Position numbers and translations under genes: made by a program. A DNA stretch of 64,000 nucleotides from Bradyrhizobium sp. WBAH42. Lineage in GTDB: Bacteria > Pseudomonadota > Alphaproteobacteria > Rhizobiales > Xanthobacteraceae. Shown here piece after piece: positions 8,826-17,784 of this stretch (positions are counted from its first letter, which is position 1; every line of letters starts with the position of its first letter). The notes beneath the pieces are model-generated. The model was not told the origin of the DNA and searched no databases. It worked only from the letters and a program-made list of their open reading frames with translations. Where the stretch lies: NCBI RefSeq assembly GCF_024585265.1, contig NZ_CP036533.1:1807001-1871000 (forward strand), read 5' to 3'.

Positions 8826-9722
8826 ATGAAGTTTGAGGATTTTGAAGCCGCCGATGTTCAGGCCGAGGACGCGCGGATTTTCATACGTCGGGGCGGTTCT
8901 GGACCGGCCATTCTCCTACTGCACGGATTTCCCCAGACGCATCTGATGTGGCGAGACGTTGCGCCGTTGCTCGCGCAAGACTTCACCGTCGTTTGTGCCG
9001 ATCTTCGTGGATATGGTCGCAGCGCTTGTCCGCCCTCCAGCCCGGACCACGCGCCATATTCGAAACGGGCGATGGCAAAAGACATGGTGTCCGTCATGAC
9101 AAAGCTTGGCTTCACCCGTTTCTCGGTAGCGGGCCATGATCGCGGCGGCCGCGTCGCTTATCGGCTTGCGCTCGACCATGGCGAGCGCGTGGAACGGCTC
9201 GCCGTCCTCGACGTCGTTCCGATCGCCGATGCCTGGGAACGCGCCGACAAGAAACTGGCAGTCGGCTATTGGCCTTGGTCATTGCTCGCGCAGCCTGAGC
9301 CGCTCCCCGAGCGGCTCTTGTCCGCAGCACCCGATGCCGTCGTCGACAATGCGCTCCATGGTTGGGGGTCGAGCGCAGACAGTTTCAGTTCAGCCGTACG
9401 GGCGGCCTACGTCGAGGCGTTGCGCGATGAGGCGCATGTTCATGCGATCTGCGAGGAATATCGCGCGGCGGCGACAATTGATCACGAGCACGATCTGGCC
9501 GATCGCAATTCCGGCCGTCGGATCGATTGCCCTGTTCTCGTCCTCTGGAGCGGCCGCGGACCGTTGAATTCATGGTATGCGGGCGCGGGTGGCCCCTTGG
9601 GGTTATGGCGAAACTGGGCCGGCGACGTGCAAGGAAAGCCGCTCGATGGAGGACATTTCTTCCCGGAGGAGCTTCCGCAGCAGACCGCCGACGAGTTGAA
9701 CCGATTCTGCGGCATGCGCTAA
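8826..9722 (+). CDS. Alpha/beta hydrolase, haloacetate dehalogenase-like
   Basis: 298 residues from the ATG at 8826. It has the oxyanion HGFP (33-36) and a nucleophile elbow GHDRGGR with Asp105, so it uses an Asp nucleophile as haloalkane/haloacetate dehalogenases and epoxide hydrolases do. Arg106 and Arg109, Asp129 (LDVVP), Trp151, Tyr212 and His277 (DGGHF) line up with the carboxylate-binding and catalytic residues of fluoroacetate dehalogenase. The halide-binding His before the Trp is Pro150 here (YWPW rather than HW), so defluorination is doubtful; a related 2-haloacid or epoxide substrate is possible. Confidence 0.85.
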   Translation: MKFEDFEAADVQAEDARIFIRRGGSGPAILLLHGFPQTHLMWRDVAPLLAQDFTVVCADLRGYGRSACPPSSPDHAPYSKRAMAKDMVSVMTKLGFTRFSVAGHDRGGRVAYRLALDHGERVERLAVLDVVPIADAWERADKKLAVGYWPWSLLAQPEPLPERLLSAAPDAVVDNALHGWGSSADSFSSAVRAAYVEALRDEAHVHAICEEYRAAATIDHEHDLADRNSGRRIDCPVLVLWSGRGPLNSWYAGAGGPLGLWRNWAGDVQGKPLDGGHFFPEELPQQTADELNRFCGMR

Positions 9723-9822
9723 CGGCGCGGCCGACATGCTGCCACCGTGATTCCTTGCGGCCAAACGCAATGCTCCTGCCACGGTCGGTTCGCTTACGGT
9801 CGAGCATCACGCCAGAGCTGAA

Positions 9823-10242
9823 TCAGCCGTTTCGCGCCACGAAAACCGCGGAAGGCTCCACCTCGATGAGGAACTCCTGTCTGGCAAGGCTTGGCACGCC
9901 AATCCAGGTTGTACACGGCGGATGATCGCCGAACGCCGCTTTGAGGGCGCAGCTGATGGCTTTGCCTTCGTGGAGGTGACTCTGCTTGATGTAGAGCCGC
10001 AACGCACCCACGTGGTCGAGTTTCGCACCAACGGATGCCAACGCAGCGCCAAGGTTTTCCAAGCTCTTGCTGAGTTGACGGCCGATGTCGCCAGCGCCGA
10101 CGATGTTCTGTTCTGCGTCCCAGGCAACCTGGCCGGACACATACACAACGTCGCCAAACGGCGTGGCGACAGTCGCAACCTGCGCAAACCCGTAGCGCAG
10201 GCTATCGAAAATTCCGACAGGAGCATGCACCGACCGGCTCAT
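9823..10242 (-). CDS. RidA/YjgF/YER057c family protein
   Basis: About 139 residues with the RidA-like fold: VVYVSGQVAWD, LENLGAALASVGAKLDHV and a C-terminal EFLIEVEPSAVF. Family members deaminate reactive enamines or act on related imines. The chosen ATG at 10240-10242 has AGGGGAAG about 5 nt upstream; an in-frame ATG nine codons earlier lacks one. The C-terminal region lacks the usual clear RidA Arg (VPSLARQEFLIEVE has the R one position away), so catalytic class is uncertain. Confidence 0.85.
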   Translation of the reverse strand: MSRSVHAPVGIFDSLRYGFAQVATVATPFGDVVYVSGQVAWDAEQNIVGAGDIGRQLSKSLENLGAALASVGAKLDHVGALRLYIKQSHLHEGKAISCALKAAFGDHPPCTTWIGVPSLARQEFLIEVEPSAVFVARNG

Positions 10243-10269
10243 GGACGCTTCCCCTGGCCAGAGCGCCAA

Positions 10270-10784
10270 TCGGCCGCGCCATCAGTAGCGCAGAATGCCA
10301 GCAAGCGGTGAAACGCAGCAGCCCGACCCCCGGCCTGTCCGACCTCCTGCGATGATGCCACTATGCTCCTGTTTTGCCCGACGAAGCAAATCGCGGGAGA
10401 CGTCATTCGGAATGGGCGGCAACGATCGCGGCCAATTCTCCTCGGCTCGCTTGGGCAAACCGGACAGGGCGAGTCAAACCACGATCCCTTGGCTTTTTCG
10501 CTCCTGAATTCCTGCCCGACCCACACCCAATCCCGCTCCCCACCTAACCCATTGATCTTGCAACCATCGTCTACTGTGCATGGGGTTGTTTTCGCAGTTT
10601 TGAGGTCGGGCTCGCCTGTTGCAGCGCAAGAGCTGGCTGCCCCACAAGTCCCTTGCGTGGCTCCCGGGGTCGGCTACCGTTGCCGGGCTAGCCAATGCGG
10701 CAGTCGACCTTTTGATTCACGTTTTTTAGCATCCGATTGTTCGGCGCCGCTCTTGGCGCGACGCCCAGCGAACGAGGCGGGGCC
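10270..10784. other. Non-coding stretch, no gene seen
   Basis: About 515 bp between RidA and the OpgC-like gene. Codon usage of the open frames is unlike that of neighbouring genes, and no ribosome-binding site, tRNA or strong hairpin was recognised. It presumably carries the promoters of both divergent genes. Confidence 0.5.
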
Positions 10785-11996
10785 ATGATCACACGGGACC
10801 AGTCGGCTTTGTTGGCGCCGGTCGAGCGCGATTTGCGGCTCGATCTCTTCCGCGGCATCGGCTTGTGGATGATCTTCCTCGACCACATCCCGCACGATGT
10901 CGTGGCCTGGCTGACGCTGCGCAATTTCGGCTTCAGCGATGCCGCCGAGTTCTTCGTCTTCATCTCCGGCTATCTCGTCGGCTGGATCTACGGGCCGATC
11001 GTCGCCGGCGGCTGGTTCCTCGCCGCGCTCAAGCGGCTGTGGCGCCGCGCGGCGGAGATGTACGTCGCCCACATCATGCTGTTCCTGCTGTTCACCGCGC
11101 AGATCGCCCGCACCGCGCGCCGCTTCGACAATCCGATGTACGAGCACGAGTTCAACGTGTTCAATTTCCTGGCGCATCCGGACGAGCTGATCGGGCAGGC
11201 GATCCTGTTGAAATACAAGCCGGTCAATCTCGACGTGCTGCCGCTCTACATCACGCTGGTGTTGGCCGCGCCCTTCATCGTGTGGGGCCTGGTGCGGCGG
11301 CCGAACCTGACGCTCGCCGGCTCGGTCGTGCTCTACATTCTGTCGCGCTGGTTCGACTGGAACGTGGCGTCCTATCCGCCCGGCAGCCACTGGTACTTCA
11401 ATCCGTTCTGCTGGCAGCTGATGTTCGTGTTCGCGGCCTGGTGCGGCATCGGCCAGATCGACAAGATCGCCCGCTGGGTGTGGTCGAAGCCGGCGATGGC
11501 GCTGGCTGCGGCCTGGCTCGTCTTTGCGCTGCTGATCGTGATGACCTGGCACGTCCACGCGCTGGAAGCCCTGATCCCGAAATGGATGATCAAGGCGATC
11601 TACCCGATCGACAAGACCGACCTCGACATGCTGCGCTTCACTCACTTCCTGGCGCTGGCGATCTGGGTGACCTATTTCATTTCGCGCAAATGGCGGCCGC
11701 TGTACCGCGGCTGGCTGCGCCCCGTGATCCTCTGCGGCCAGCATTCGCTGCCGATCTTCTGCCTGGGCGTGTTCTTGTCGTTCTCGGCGCACTGGATCCT
11801 CACTCAGTACAACAAGGGCATCTGGGAGCAGCTTGCCGTCTCCATCGCCGGCATCGTCATCATGATTGGCGCGGCCTGGCTGCTCGACCGGGCCAAGCGG
11901 GTGCCGAACCTGTTCGTGAAGGTGACGGAGGTCGAGGAGACGGCATTGCAAAGCACGCCGGCGGCGACGGCCGCGGCAATGCCTGCGGCTCGTTGA
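10785..11996 (+). CDS. OpgC-domain membrane acyltransferase
   Basis: A 403-residue integral membrane protein with about ten hydrophobic segments. The N-terminal RGIGLWMIFLDHIP, FSDAAEFFVFISGYL and C-terminal GQHSLPIFCLGVFLS are typical of the OpgC/acyltransferase-3 type proteins. OpgC adds succinyl groups to osmoregulated periplasmic glucans; whether this member does so is not shown. ATG at 10785 has GAGGCGGGG upstream. The DUF2059 gene starts 41 bp after its stop and may be co-transcribed. Confidence 0.88.
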   Translation: MITRDQSALLAPVERDLRLDLFRGIGLWMIFLDHIPHDVVAWLTLRNFGFSDAAEFFVFISGYLVGWIYGPIVAGGWFLAALKRLWRRAAEMYVAHIMLFLLFTAQIARTARRFDNPMYEHEFNVFNFLAHPDELIGQAILLKYKPVNLDVLPLYITLVLAAPFIVWGLVRRPNLTLAGSVVLYILSRWFDWNVASYPPGSHWYFNPFCWQLMFVFAAWCGIGQIDKIARWVWSKPAMALAAAWLVFALLIVMTWHVHALEALIPKWMIKAIYPIDKTDLDMLRFTHFLALAIWVTYFISRKWRPLYRGWLRPVILCGQHSLPIFCLGVFLSFSAHWILTQYNKGIWEQLAVSIAGIVIMIGAAWLLDRAKRVPNLFVKVTEVEETALQSTPAATAAAMPAAR

Positions 11997-12037
11997 AACA
12001 TCGCGCACCCGGCTTCCATGGGGCGAAGGAGAGATTC

Positions 12038-12526
12038 ATGTCGAGACGTGTGTTGACCATCGCCGGCGTCCTGCTGCTCTTCACCTGCGCTGCATCGGCA
12101 CAGACGCCCTCGCCGGAGGCGATGGACGCGGCGCGCAAGCTCGTGGTCACCTTGAAGATCGCGGAGCCCTATCGCGCGCTATTGCCGCAGCTGTTGCTCA
12201 AGCTCCGCCCGGTGGTTGCGCAGGACCGACCGGAGATCGAGCGCGACTATGACGCGATGACGGCCGCCGGCTCCGAGATCTACGCTCCGGCCCTTGCGGC
12301 GATCACCGACCAGATCGCCGCGCTCTATGCTGCGAGTTTCAGCGTCGACGAGCTGCGCCAGATCGAGGCGTTCTATGCCCAGCCCGTGGGGCAGAAGTTC
12401 CTGGCCAAGTCGGATGCGCTGGCGCAGGCGAGCGCGCAGGTCGGCCAGGACGTCAGCCAGAAGGTCGCCGACGACCTGAAGCTGCGTCTGATCGAGACGC
12501 TCCGGCAGAAAGGGCGCAAGCCCTGA
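12038..12526 (+). CDS. DUF2059 domain periplasmic protein
   Basis: 162 residues beginning with a signal peptide (MSRRVLTIAGVLLLFTCAASA, cleavage near residue 21). The helical DUF2059 part includes FSVDELRQIEAFYAQPVGQKF, the family's most recognisable stretch. GGAGAGATTC precedes the ATG. Function unknown. It lies downstream of the OpgC-like gene, suggesting an envelope role. Confidence 0.9.
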   Translation: MSRRVLTIAGVLLLFTCAASAQTPSPEAMDAARKLVVTLKIAEPYRALLPQLLLKLRPVVAQDRPEIERDYDAMTAAGSEIYAPALAAITDQIAALYAASFSVDELRQIEAFYAQPVGQKFLAKSDALAQASAQVGQDVSQKVADDLKLRLIETLRQKGRKP

Positions 12527-12648
12527 GCCTTAGCGATGTGCGGCATTCGCCCGCGTGCAATTTGACCTCGCTGACAGCGCCGACTACGCTTCCATCGAAC
12601 ACGAAAGCTCGCGGCACTTGTGCTGAGCGAAAATTCCACGGGGAAGAA

Positions 12649-14262
12649 ATGACCGTCGACACCGCAGCCACCATCTCGAAAGCGCGCGAGCATTCCATCG
12701 GCGATCTGCTGCGCCGCTCCGCAGGCCGCGAGCCGAACAAGCTCGCGGTGAGCTGCGGCGACGTGAGCTGGAGCTTTGCCGAGATGGACGCGATCTGCAA
12801 CCGGCTCGGCCGCGGCCTGCTCGGGCTCGGCGTGAAGAAGGGCGACCGCCTCGCCGTGCTCTCGCGCAACTCGCACGCCTTCGCGGCGCTGCGCTTCGCC
12901 GTGGCGCGGATCGGCGCCGTGCTGGTGCCGATCAACTTCATGCTCAATCCGGACGAGATCAATTTCATCCTGAAGAGCTCCGGCGCAAAGCTGCTCGCGA
13001 CCGGTCCCGACTTCGTCGAGCCGGCACGCGCGGCGAGCGCGAAGGATTGCGCGGTTGAGAAGATGATCTGGCTGCCGGGCGAGGATCCCGCCACCGCGCC
13101 GGCGGGCCTCACCACCTTCGGCGATCTCTTGCATGCCGACGGCTCGTTCCTGGACGCGTCGGTCGACAGCCGCGATCTCGCGCAGATCGTCTACACCTCA
13201 GGCACGGAATCGCTGCCCAAGGGCGCGATGCTGACCCATGAAGCCGTGATGTGGCAGTATGTCAGCTGCATCATCGACGGCGGCATGAGTGCGGACGACA
13301 AGTTCCTGCACGCCCTGCCGCTCTATCACTGCGCCCAGCTGGATGTGTTCCTGGGCCCGCAGGTTTATCTCGGCGCCTCCGGCGTCATCACGGGCAAGCC
13401 GACCGCCGACAACATCCTGGCGCTGATCCAGGCGCACAGGATCAGCTCGTTCTTCGCGCCGCCGACGATCTGGATCGCGATGCTGCGCTCGCCGAACTTC
13501 GACAAGACTGATCTGTCGACCTTGCAGAAGGGCTATTACGGCGCCTCGATCATGCCGGTGGAAGTCCTGCTCGAGCTTCAGCGCCGTCTGCCCGCCGTGA
13601 AATTCTGGAATTTCTACGGCCAGACCGAGATCGCGCCGCTCGCGACCGTGCTGCGGCCGGAGGATCAGCTCCGCAAGGCCGGGTCGGCCGGCAAGCCCGT
13701 GATCAATGTCGAGACGCGGGTCGTGAATACGGCGATGGAGGACGTTAAGGTCGGCGAAGTTGGCGAGATCGTGCATCGCTCGCCGCATCTGCTCTCCGGC
13801 TATTACAACGATCCGGTCAAGACCGCGGCGGCATTCGCCGGCGGCTGGTTTCACTCCGGCGATCTCGCCACCGTCGACGAGGAAGGCCACATCACCGTGG
13901 TCGACCGCGTCAAGGACATGATCAAGACCGGCGGCGAGAATGTCGCGAGCCGCGAAGTCGAGGAGATGGTCTACAAGATTCCGGCAGTCTCCGAAGTTGC
14001 CGTGGTCGGCCTGCCCGATCCGCGCTGGATCGAGGCGGTGACCGCGATTGTCGTGGTCAAGACCGGGGAAAAACTCGACGAAGACACCGTCATCAAGCAT
14101 TGCGCCGGCCAGATGGCGCATTTCAAAGTCCCCAAGCGTGTGATCTTCGTGGATAGCTTGCCGAAGAATCCGAGCGGCAAGCTGCTTAAGCGCGAGCTGC
14201 GCCAGCGCTTCGTCGGCGGCGAGACGCTCGACAAGGCGGTGCAGAAGAGCGTCGGGACCTAG
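12649..14262 (+). CDS. Long/medium-chain acyl-CoA synthetase (AMP-forming)
   Basis: A 537-residue ANL superfamily ligase. The P-loop-like YTSGTESLPKGAMLTH (from about residue 182) has the SGTESxPKG variant common in FadD3/FadD13-like enzymes. FYGQTE (adenine motif), GWFHSGDLA and a C-terminal hinge plus KNPSGKLLKRELR with the catalytic Lys are all intact. It activates a carboxylic acid to its CoA thioester via acyl-AMP. GGGGAAGAA lies just before the ATG. It is convergent with an AraC regulator. Confidence 0.93.
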   Translation: MTVDTAATISKAREHSIGDLLRRSAGREPNKLAVSCGDVSWSFAEMDAICNRLGRGLLGLGVKKGDRLAVLSRNSHAFAALRFAVARIGAVLVPINFMLNPDEINFILKSSGAKLLATGPDFVEPARAASAKDCAVEKMIWLPGEDPATAPAGLTTFGDLLHADGSFLDASVDSRDLAQIVYTSGTESLPKGAMLTHEAVMWQYVSCIIDGGMSADDKFLHALPLYHCAQLDVFLGPQVYLGASGVITGKPTADNILALIQAHRISSFFAPPTIWIAMLRSPNFDKTDLSTLQKGYYGASIMPVEVLLELQRRLPAVKFWNFYGQTEIAPLATVLRPEDQLRKAGSAGKPVINVETRVVNTAMEDVKVGEVGEIVHRSPHLLSGYYNDPVKTAAAFAGGWFHSGDLATVDEEGHITVVDRVKDMIKTGGENVASREVEEMVYKIPAVSEVAVVGLPDPRWIEAVTAIVVVKTGEKLDEDTVIKHCAGQMAHFKVPKRVIFVDSLPKNPSGKLLKRELRQRFVGGETLDKAVQKSVGT

Positions 14263-14298
14263 CAGGCATCGTTCCGGCGCCGTCGCGGCGGAAGCGGC

Positions 14299-15249
14299 CT
14301 ATTCGGCCTCGCTGGCCAGCTTCCTGACATCGTCGGGCGTCGCCCCGAAACGGCGGCGAAACGCGCGATGGAAGTAGGAGACGTCGTGAAATCCAGCGAG
14401 GTGCGCGATCTCGATGATCTTGCGCGAGCGCAGGCCCGGGTTCCGAAGCAGCCGCTCGGCGCGCAGCAGACGTTGCTCGAGCACGAAGCCGCTATAGGTG
14501 ATGCCGGCCTTCTCGAACAGCAGCTGGATCGTGCGCGCGCTGATGCGGTGCGTGGCCGCAATGTCGGACAGCGACAGCGCGGCGCTGTCCAGCTGCGCCA
14601 GGATGTCGGCCTTGATGGCTTCGAAACGCGCCGCCGCAAGGCCGCGCAGTCGCGCCTCCTCGGCGACATCGCCGCGCGCTCCGATCATCAGCACGGCGAG
14701 GTCGAACAGGTGCTGCGAGACCGCATCGAGCTCCGCGGGGGCGAGCTTGTCGGCATGCGCGTGTGCAAGGTCGTAATACCGCAGGAACATCGACGTGATC
14801 GGGTTGGCGCCAGGAATCGCGCGTGCAATCAGGTCCTCGGCGTTCGGGCACGCGCGCAGCAGCGCCTTGCGCGGCAGCAGCGCGGTCTGGAAATTGCCAT
14901 GCGTTATCTGCGTGATGCGGGCGCCCTTGATCGAGGGATCGCCAATCGTGACGTCGCCCGCGGCGATCTCCAGCGGGCGCTTGCCCATCGCCCCGCTCAA
15001 GGCCGAATTGGGCGACATCGTAACGATCAACTCATCGTTCGTCCCCAATGACACGAAAGACATCGGCGTGCCGAACGAGGCCGAGAGTCTGAGGCGGGGA
15101 AGAATGGCCGGCGCAATGGTCCGGTGAACCCGTCCTTCGCCCACCGGCACGAAATCGACGTTCGCCACCTGCCGACAGAACTGCTCGCGCCATTGTTCAT
15201 AGGCTGCACCGTTCGGGTCGCCATCGAATGAGAGCTGCGGCTGGGTCAT
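14299..15249 (-). CDS. AraC-family transcriptional regulator
   Basis: 316 residues. The N-terminal part resembles the AraC-like ligand-binding region of ring-degradation activators. The C-terminal double helix-turn-helix spans roughly residues 215-312, with ISARTIQLLFEKAGITYSGFV, RLLRAERLLRN and IAHLAGFHDVSYFHRAFRRRFG, a textbook AraC/XylS signature. Nearby candidates for control are the acyl-CoA synthetase and the MFS gene; none is proven. Confidence 0.92.
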   Translation of the reverse strand: MTQPQLSFDGDPNGAAYEQWREQFCRQVANVDFVPVGEGRVHRTIAPAILPRLRLSASFGTPMSFVSLGTNDELIVTMSPNSALSGAMGKRPLEIAAGDVTIGDPSIKGARITQITHGNFQTALLPRKALLRACPNAEDLIARAIPGANPITSMFLRYYDLAHAHADKLAPAELDAVSQHLFDLAVLMIGARGDVAEEARLRGLAAARFEAIKADILAQLDSAALSLSDIAATHRISARTIQLLFEKAGITYSGFVLEQRLLRAERLLRNPGLRSRKIIEIAHLAGFHDVSYFHRAFRRRFGATPDDVRKLASEAE

Positions 15250-15452
15250 CGATCGCCGGAACGCCTATTGCCGATTCATTGCGGTTCGCACTTTCGTCGG
15301 CGCGCCGGGGATGCGGCAACTCAAAAAGCACCGGATTGCGCGAAAAACCACTCGCAACTACGCGCCGAGCCAGCGACCAGGTGCCGCAGCCTGCTTATTA
15401 GGCAGATCGAAGGCGGGCAGTTTGCGCCGCGCCCGCCGTGCGGCGCTGTGGC

Positions 15453-16652
15453 TCAATACTTCTTCACCGCCGCGCCGAAAGTCAGCCATAGCGCGATCGA
15501 CGCGAGGCCGAAGCTGCCGAGCAGCAGGAAGGTCGGCCCATAGCCGATCCATTGCGCGATCCAGCCGCCAAGGGCGGGACTGAGGCTGGCGCCGACGCCC
15601 TGCACGGTGATCACGGCGCCCTGGCCGAGATTGATGCGGCCGGTGCCGTTGAGCGAGCGCGCGACCATGCCGGGGACGGCGACGGTCTGCAGTCCGGTGC
15701 CGATGCCGTCGAGCACCTGCATCGGCACCACGCCCCACCATCCCGTGACGAAGAAGGCGAGCACGCCGCGGACCGGCAAGAACATGAAAGACACCAGGAT
15801 CACCGGCCAGTAATTGCGCTTGCTCGCGGCCTTCATCGCGATCAGCGACGTCACGGTCATCACGCCTTGTGCGATCACCACGGTGGTTGCGACGAAGCTC
15901 GGCCCGTTGGCTTGTCCCTCGGCGACCGCGGCAAGTCCGTACAGCGGCACGATCGCGGCATTGCCGAGATGGAACAGCGCGAGGGCGAGAGCCAGCACGA
16001 GCAGCGCCTTGTGCTTCAGCAGCATCGCCATCGCATCCGGCGGCGCCTTGGAATCGTCTTCCTTGCTGCCGCGCGCGGCACGGTCGTCGATCGCCTCGGC
16101 TGGAATCATCATGACGCAGGCGATGGCGATGGCACCGAACACGGCCGCCAACGCGAACACGGCGACATAGCCGAACTTGTAGCCGAGATAGCCCGACAAT
16201 GCGGCGCCAACCATGTTGCCGGCATGGTTGAAGGCTTGGTTGCGGCCGTTGAGCGCATTGAAGCCCTTCTGCTTGGCGATGCCGAGCGTGATGCCCGTGA
16301 CCGCCGGCACGATTGCGGCGCTCGCCAGCGATTGCGCGACTTGCGAGAACGTCACCGCCCAGAAATTTTGCGAGATCAGGATGATCGCGGATGCGAGGAC
16401 GACGCAGATGCCGGGAATGACGACCCAGAGCCGCTTGTTGCGGCTGGAATCGATGAAGCCGCCGATCGGCGTGGTGATCAGCATGCCGGCGACATTGCCG
16501 ATGGTCATGGCGGTGCCGATCAGCCCGCTGGCCCAGCCGCGCTCCTGGAGGAACACCCCGACGAACGGCCCGATGCCCGACTGCATGTCGGCCATGAAGA
16601 AGTTGAGCGCGAACAGGGGCCAGATGCGAGACGTTGAAGGGCGCGATGTCAT
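15453..16652 (-). CDS. MFS transporter
   Basis: A 399-residue inner-membrane transporter with about 12 hydrophobic helices. The cytoplasmic loop motif G-G-F-I-D-S-S-R-N-K-R between helices 2 and 3 and the large central loop (around residues 180-210, rich in Asp/Lys) are typical of the major facilitator superfamily. Substrate unknown; the set of helices resembles drug/metabolite exporters. A longer upstream opening lacks hydrophobic homology. Confidence 0.9.
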   Translation of the reverse strand: MTSRPSTSRIWPLFALNFFMADMQSGIGPFVGVFLQERGWASGLIGTAMTIGNVAGMLITTPIGGFIDSSRNKRLWVVIPGICVVLASAIILISQNFWAVTFSQVAQSLASAAIVPAVTGITLGIAKQKGFNALNGRNQAFNHAGNMVGAALSGYLGYKFGYVAVFALAAVFGAIAIACVMMIPAEAIDDRAARGSKEDDSKAPPDAMAMLLKHKALLVLALALALFHLGNAAIVPLYGLAAVAEGQANGPSFVATTVVIAQGVMTVTSLIAMKAASKRNYWPVILVSFMFLPVRGVLAFFVTGWWGVVPMQVLDGIGTGLQTVAVPGMVARSLNGTGRINLGQGAVITVQGVGASLSPALGGWIAQWIGYGPTFLLLGSFGLASIALWLTFGAAVKKY

Positions 16653-16838
16653 CGAGACGCTGAACTTGATGCTGCCGATCGAATCGGATCTCGCATGAGG
16701 CGGGGTCGGCGGGCGCTGCGGGTGCCCGAGGCGGACCAGAACTTAACCTGCTGTCATCGCATTGGTTCCGGTTGCTCTTGCGATCCGGCGACTGCGACGT
16801 CATGTCTTGCAACGATGAATTCATGATGGATCACTGCA

Positions 16839-17642
16839 ATGGCCCTCTGGACCTGCGCAACCTGCGGCGCTCAATTCCCGGATAGCAGAAATCCCCCTGC
16901 GGCCTGTCCGATCTGCGAGGACGAGCGCCAGTTCGTCGGCTGGAGCGGTCAGGCCTTCCTCACGCGCGAGGAGCTCGCGCGCGAGCACCGACTGGTGGTG
17001 CGCGACGATCTCGGCCTGACCGGGATCGGGATGGAGCCGAGCTTTGCCATTGGCCAGCGCGCGCTGCTGGTGCCCGACGGTGACGGCTGCGTGATGTGGG
17101 ATTGCCTTCCGCTCGTGACCGACGAGGCCATCCAGCACGTCGCAGCACTCGGCGGCCTCAAGGCCATCGCGATCTCGCATCCGCATTACTATGGCGCGGC
17201 CGCCGACTGGAGCGACACGTTCGGCGGCGTGCCGGTCTATCTGCACGCCGACGATCGTCAATGGGTGACGCGCCCGCATCCGTCGATCGTGCACTGGACC
17301 GGCGAAAGCCATCGCCTCTGCGACGATGTGCTGCTGCTGCGCACCGGCGGCCACTTCGCCGGCGCCACAGTGCTGCACTATGCGCGTGGTGCGGACGGCA
17401 AGGGCGCGCTGCTCACGGGGGATATCGCGCAGGTGACGATGGACCGGCGCTTCGTCAGCTTCATGTATTCCTATCCGAACTACATGCCGCTCAATGCCGC
17501 CGCCGTGCGGGGGATTGCGTCAGCCGTCGAGCCGCTCGCCTTCGACCGGATCTACGGCGCCTGGTGGGGCCGCAATATCGCCAGCGGTGCCAAGGCGGCG
17601 TTTGCCGCGTCGGTCGCGCGCTATCTCGCAGCCATCGCCTGA
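16839..17642 (+). CDS. MBL-fold hydrolase-like protein with N-terminal zinc ribbon
   Basis: 267 residues. A short N-terminal zinc ribbon (C6-x2-C9 and C23-x2-C26) is followed by a metallo-beta-lactamase fold. The usual HxHxDH metal motif reads H114-P-H116-Y-Y-G, so its Asp and last His are absent; His172 (GGHFAG) and Asp195 (LTGDIA) remain. It could bind one metal or have another role. Similar proteins are commonly annotated simply as MBL-fold metallo-hydrolase. No operon partner is evident. Confidence 0.85.
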   Translation: MALWTCATCGAQFPDSRNPPAACPICEDERQFVGWSGQAFLTREELAREHRLVVRDDLGLTGIGMEPSFAIGQRALLVPDGDGCVMWDCLPLVTDEAIQHVAALGGLKAIAISHPHYYGAAADWSDTFGGVPVYLHADDRQWVTRPHPSIVHWTGESHRLCDDVLLLRTGGHFAGATVLHYARGADGKGALLTGDIAQVTMDRRFVSFMYSYPNYMPLNAAAVRGIASAVEPLAFDRIYGAWWGRNIASGAKAAFAASVARYLAAIA

Positions 17643-17684
17643 GCCGGGCTGCGGATCGGATTTATCTTGCCGCTCTCAAATAAC

Positions 17685-17699
17685 TGTACTAATGGTACA
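17685..17699. promoter_or_regulatory. Palindromic operator candidate upstream of MetX-like gene
   Basis: TGTAC-TAATG-GTACA is a perfect 5-bp inverted repeat with a 5-bp spacer in a locally AT-rich segment, 86 bp before the start codon, overlapping where a promoter would be expected. No regulator gene is adjacent. Confidence 0.35.
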
Positions 17700-17784
17700 T
17701 TATAAGGCGAGCAGCGCATCCGCAAAAGCCGGCATGATCGATGCATAGCGACGCCGAGAAGGCCGGTGAGCGGGAGCTGGGTGC

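Noticed and set aside
10674..12008. 444-codon minus-strand frame opposite the OpgC-like gene
   Set aside because: Composition (H/R/D/E-rich, no hydrophobic core) fits an antisense shadow of a membrane protein gene.
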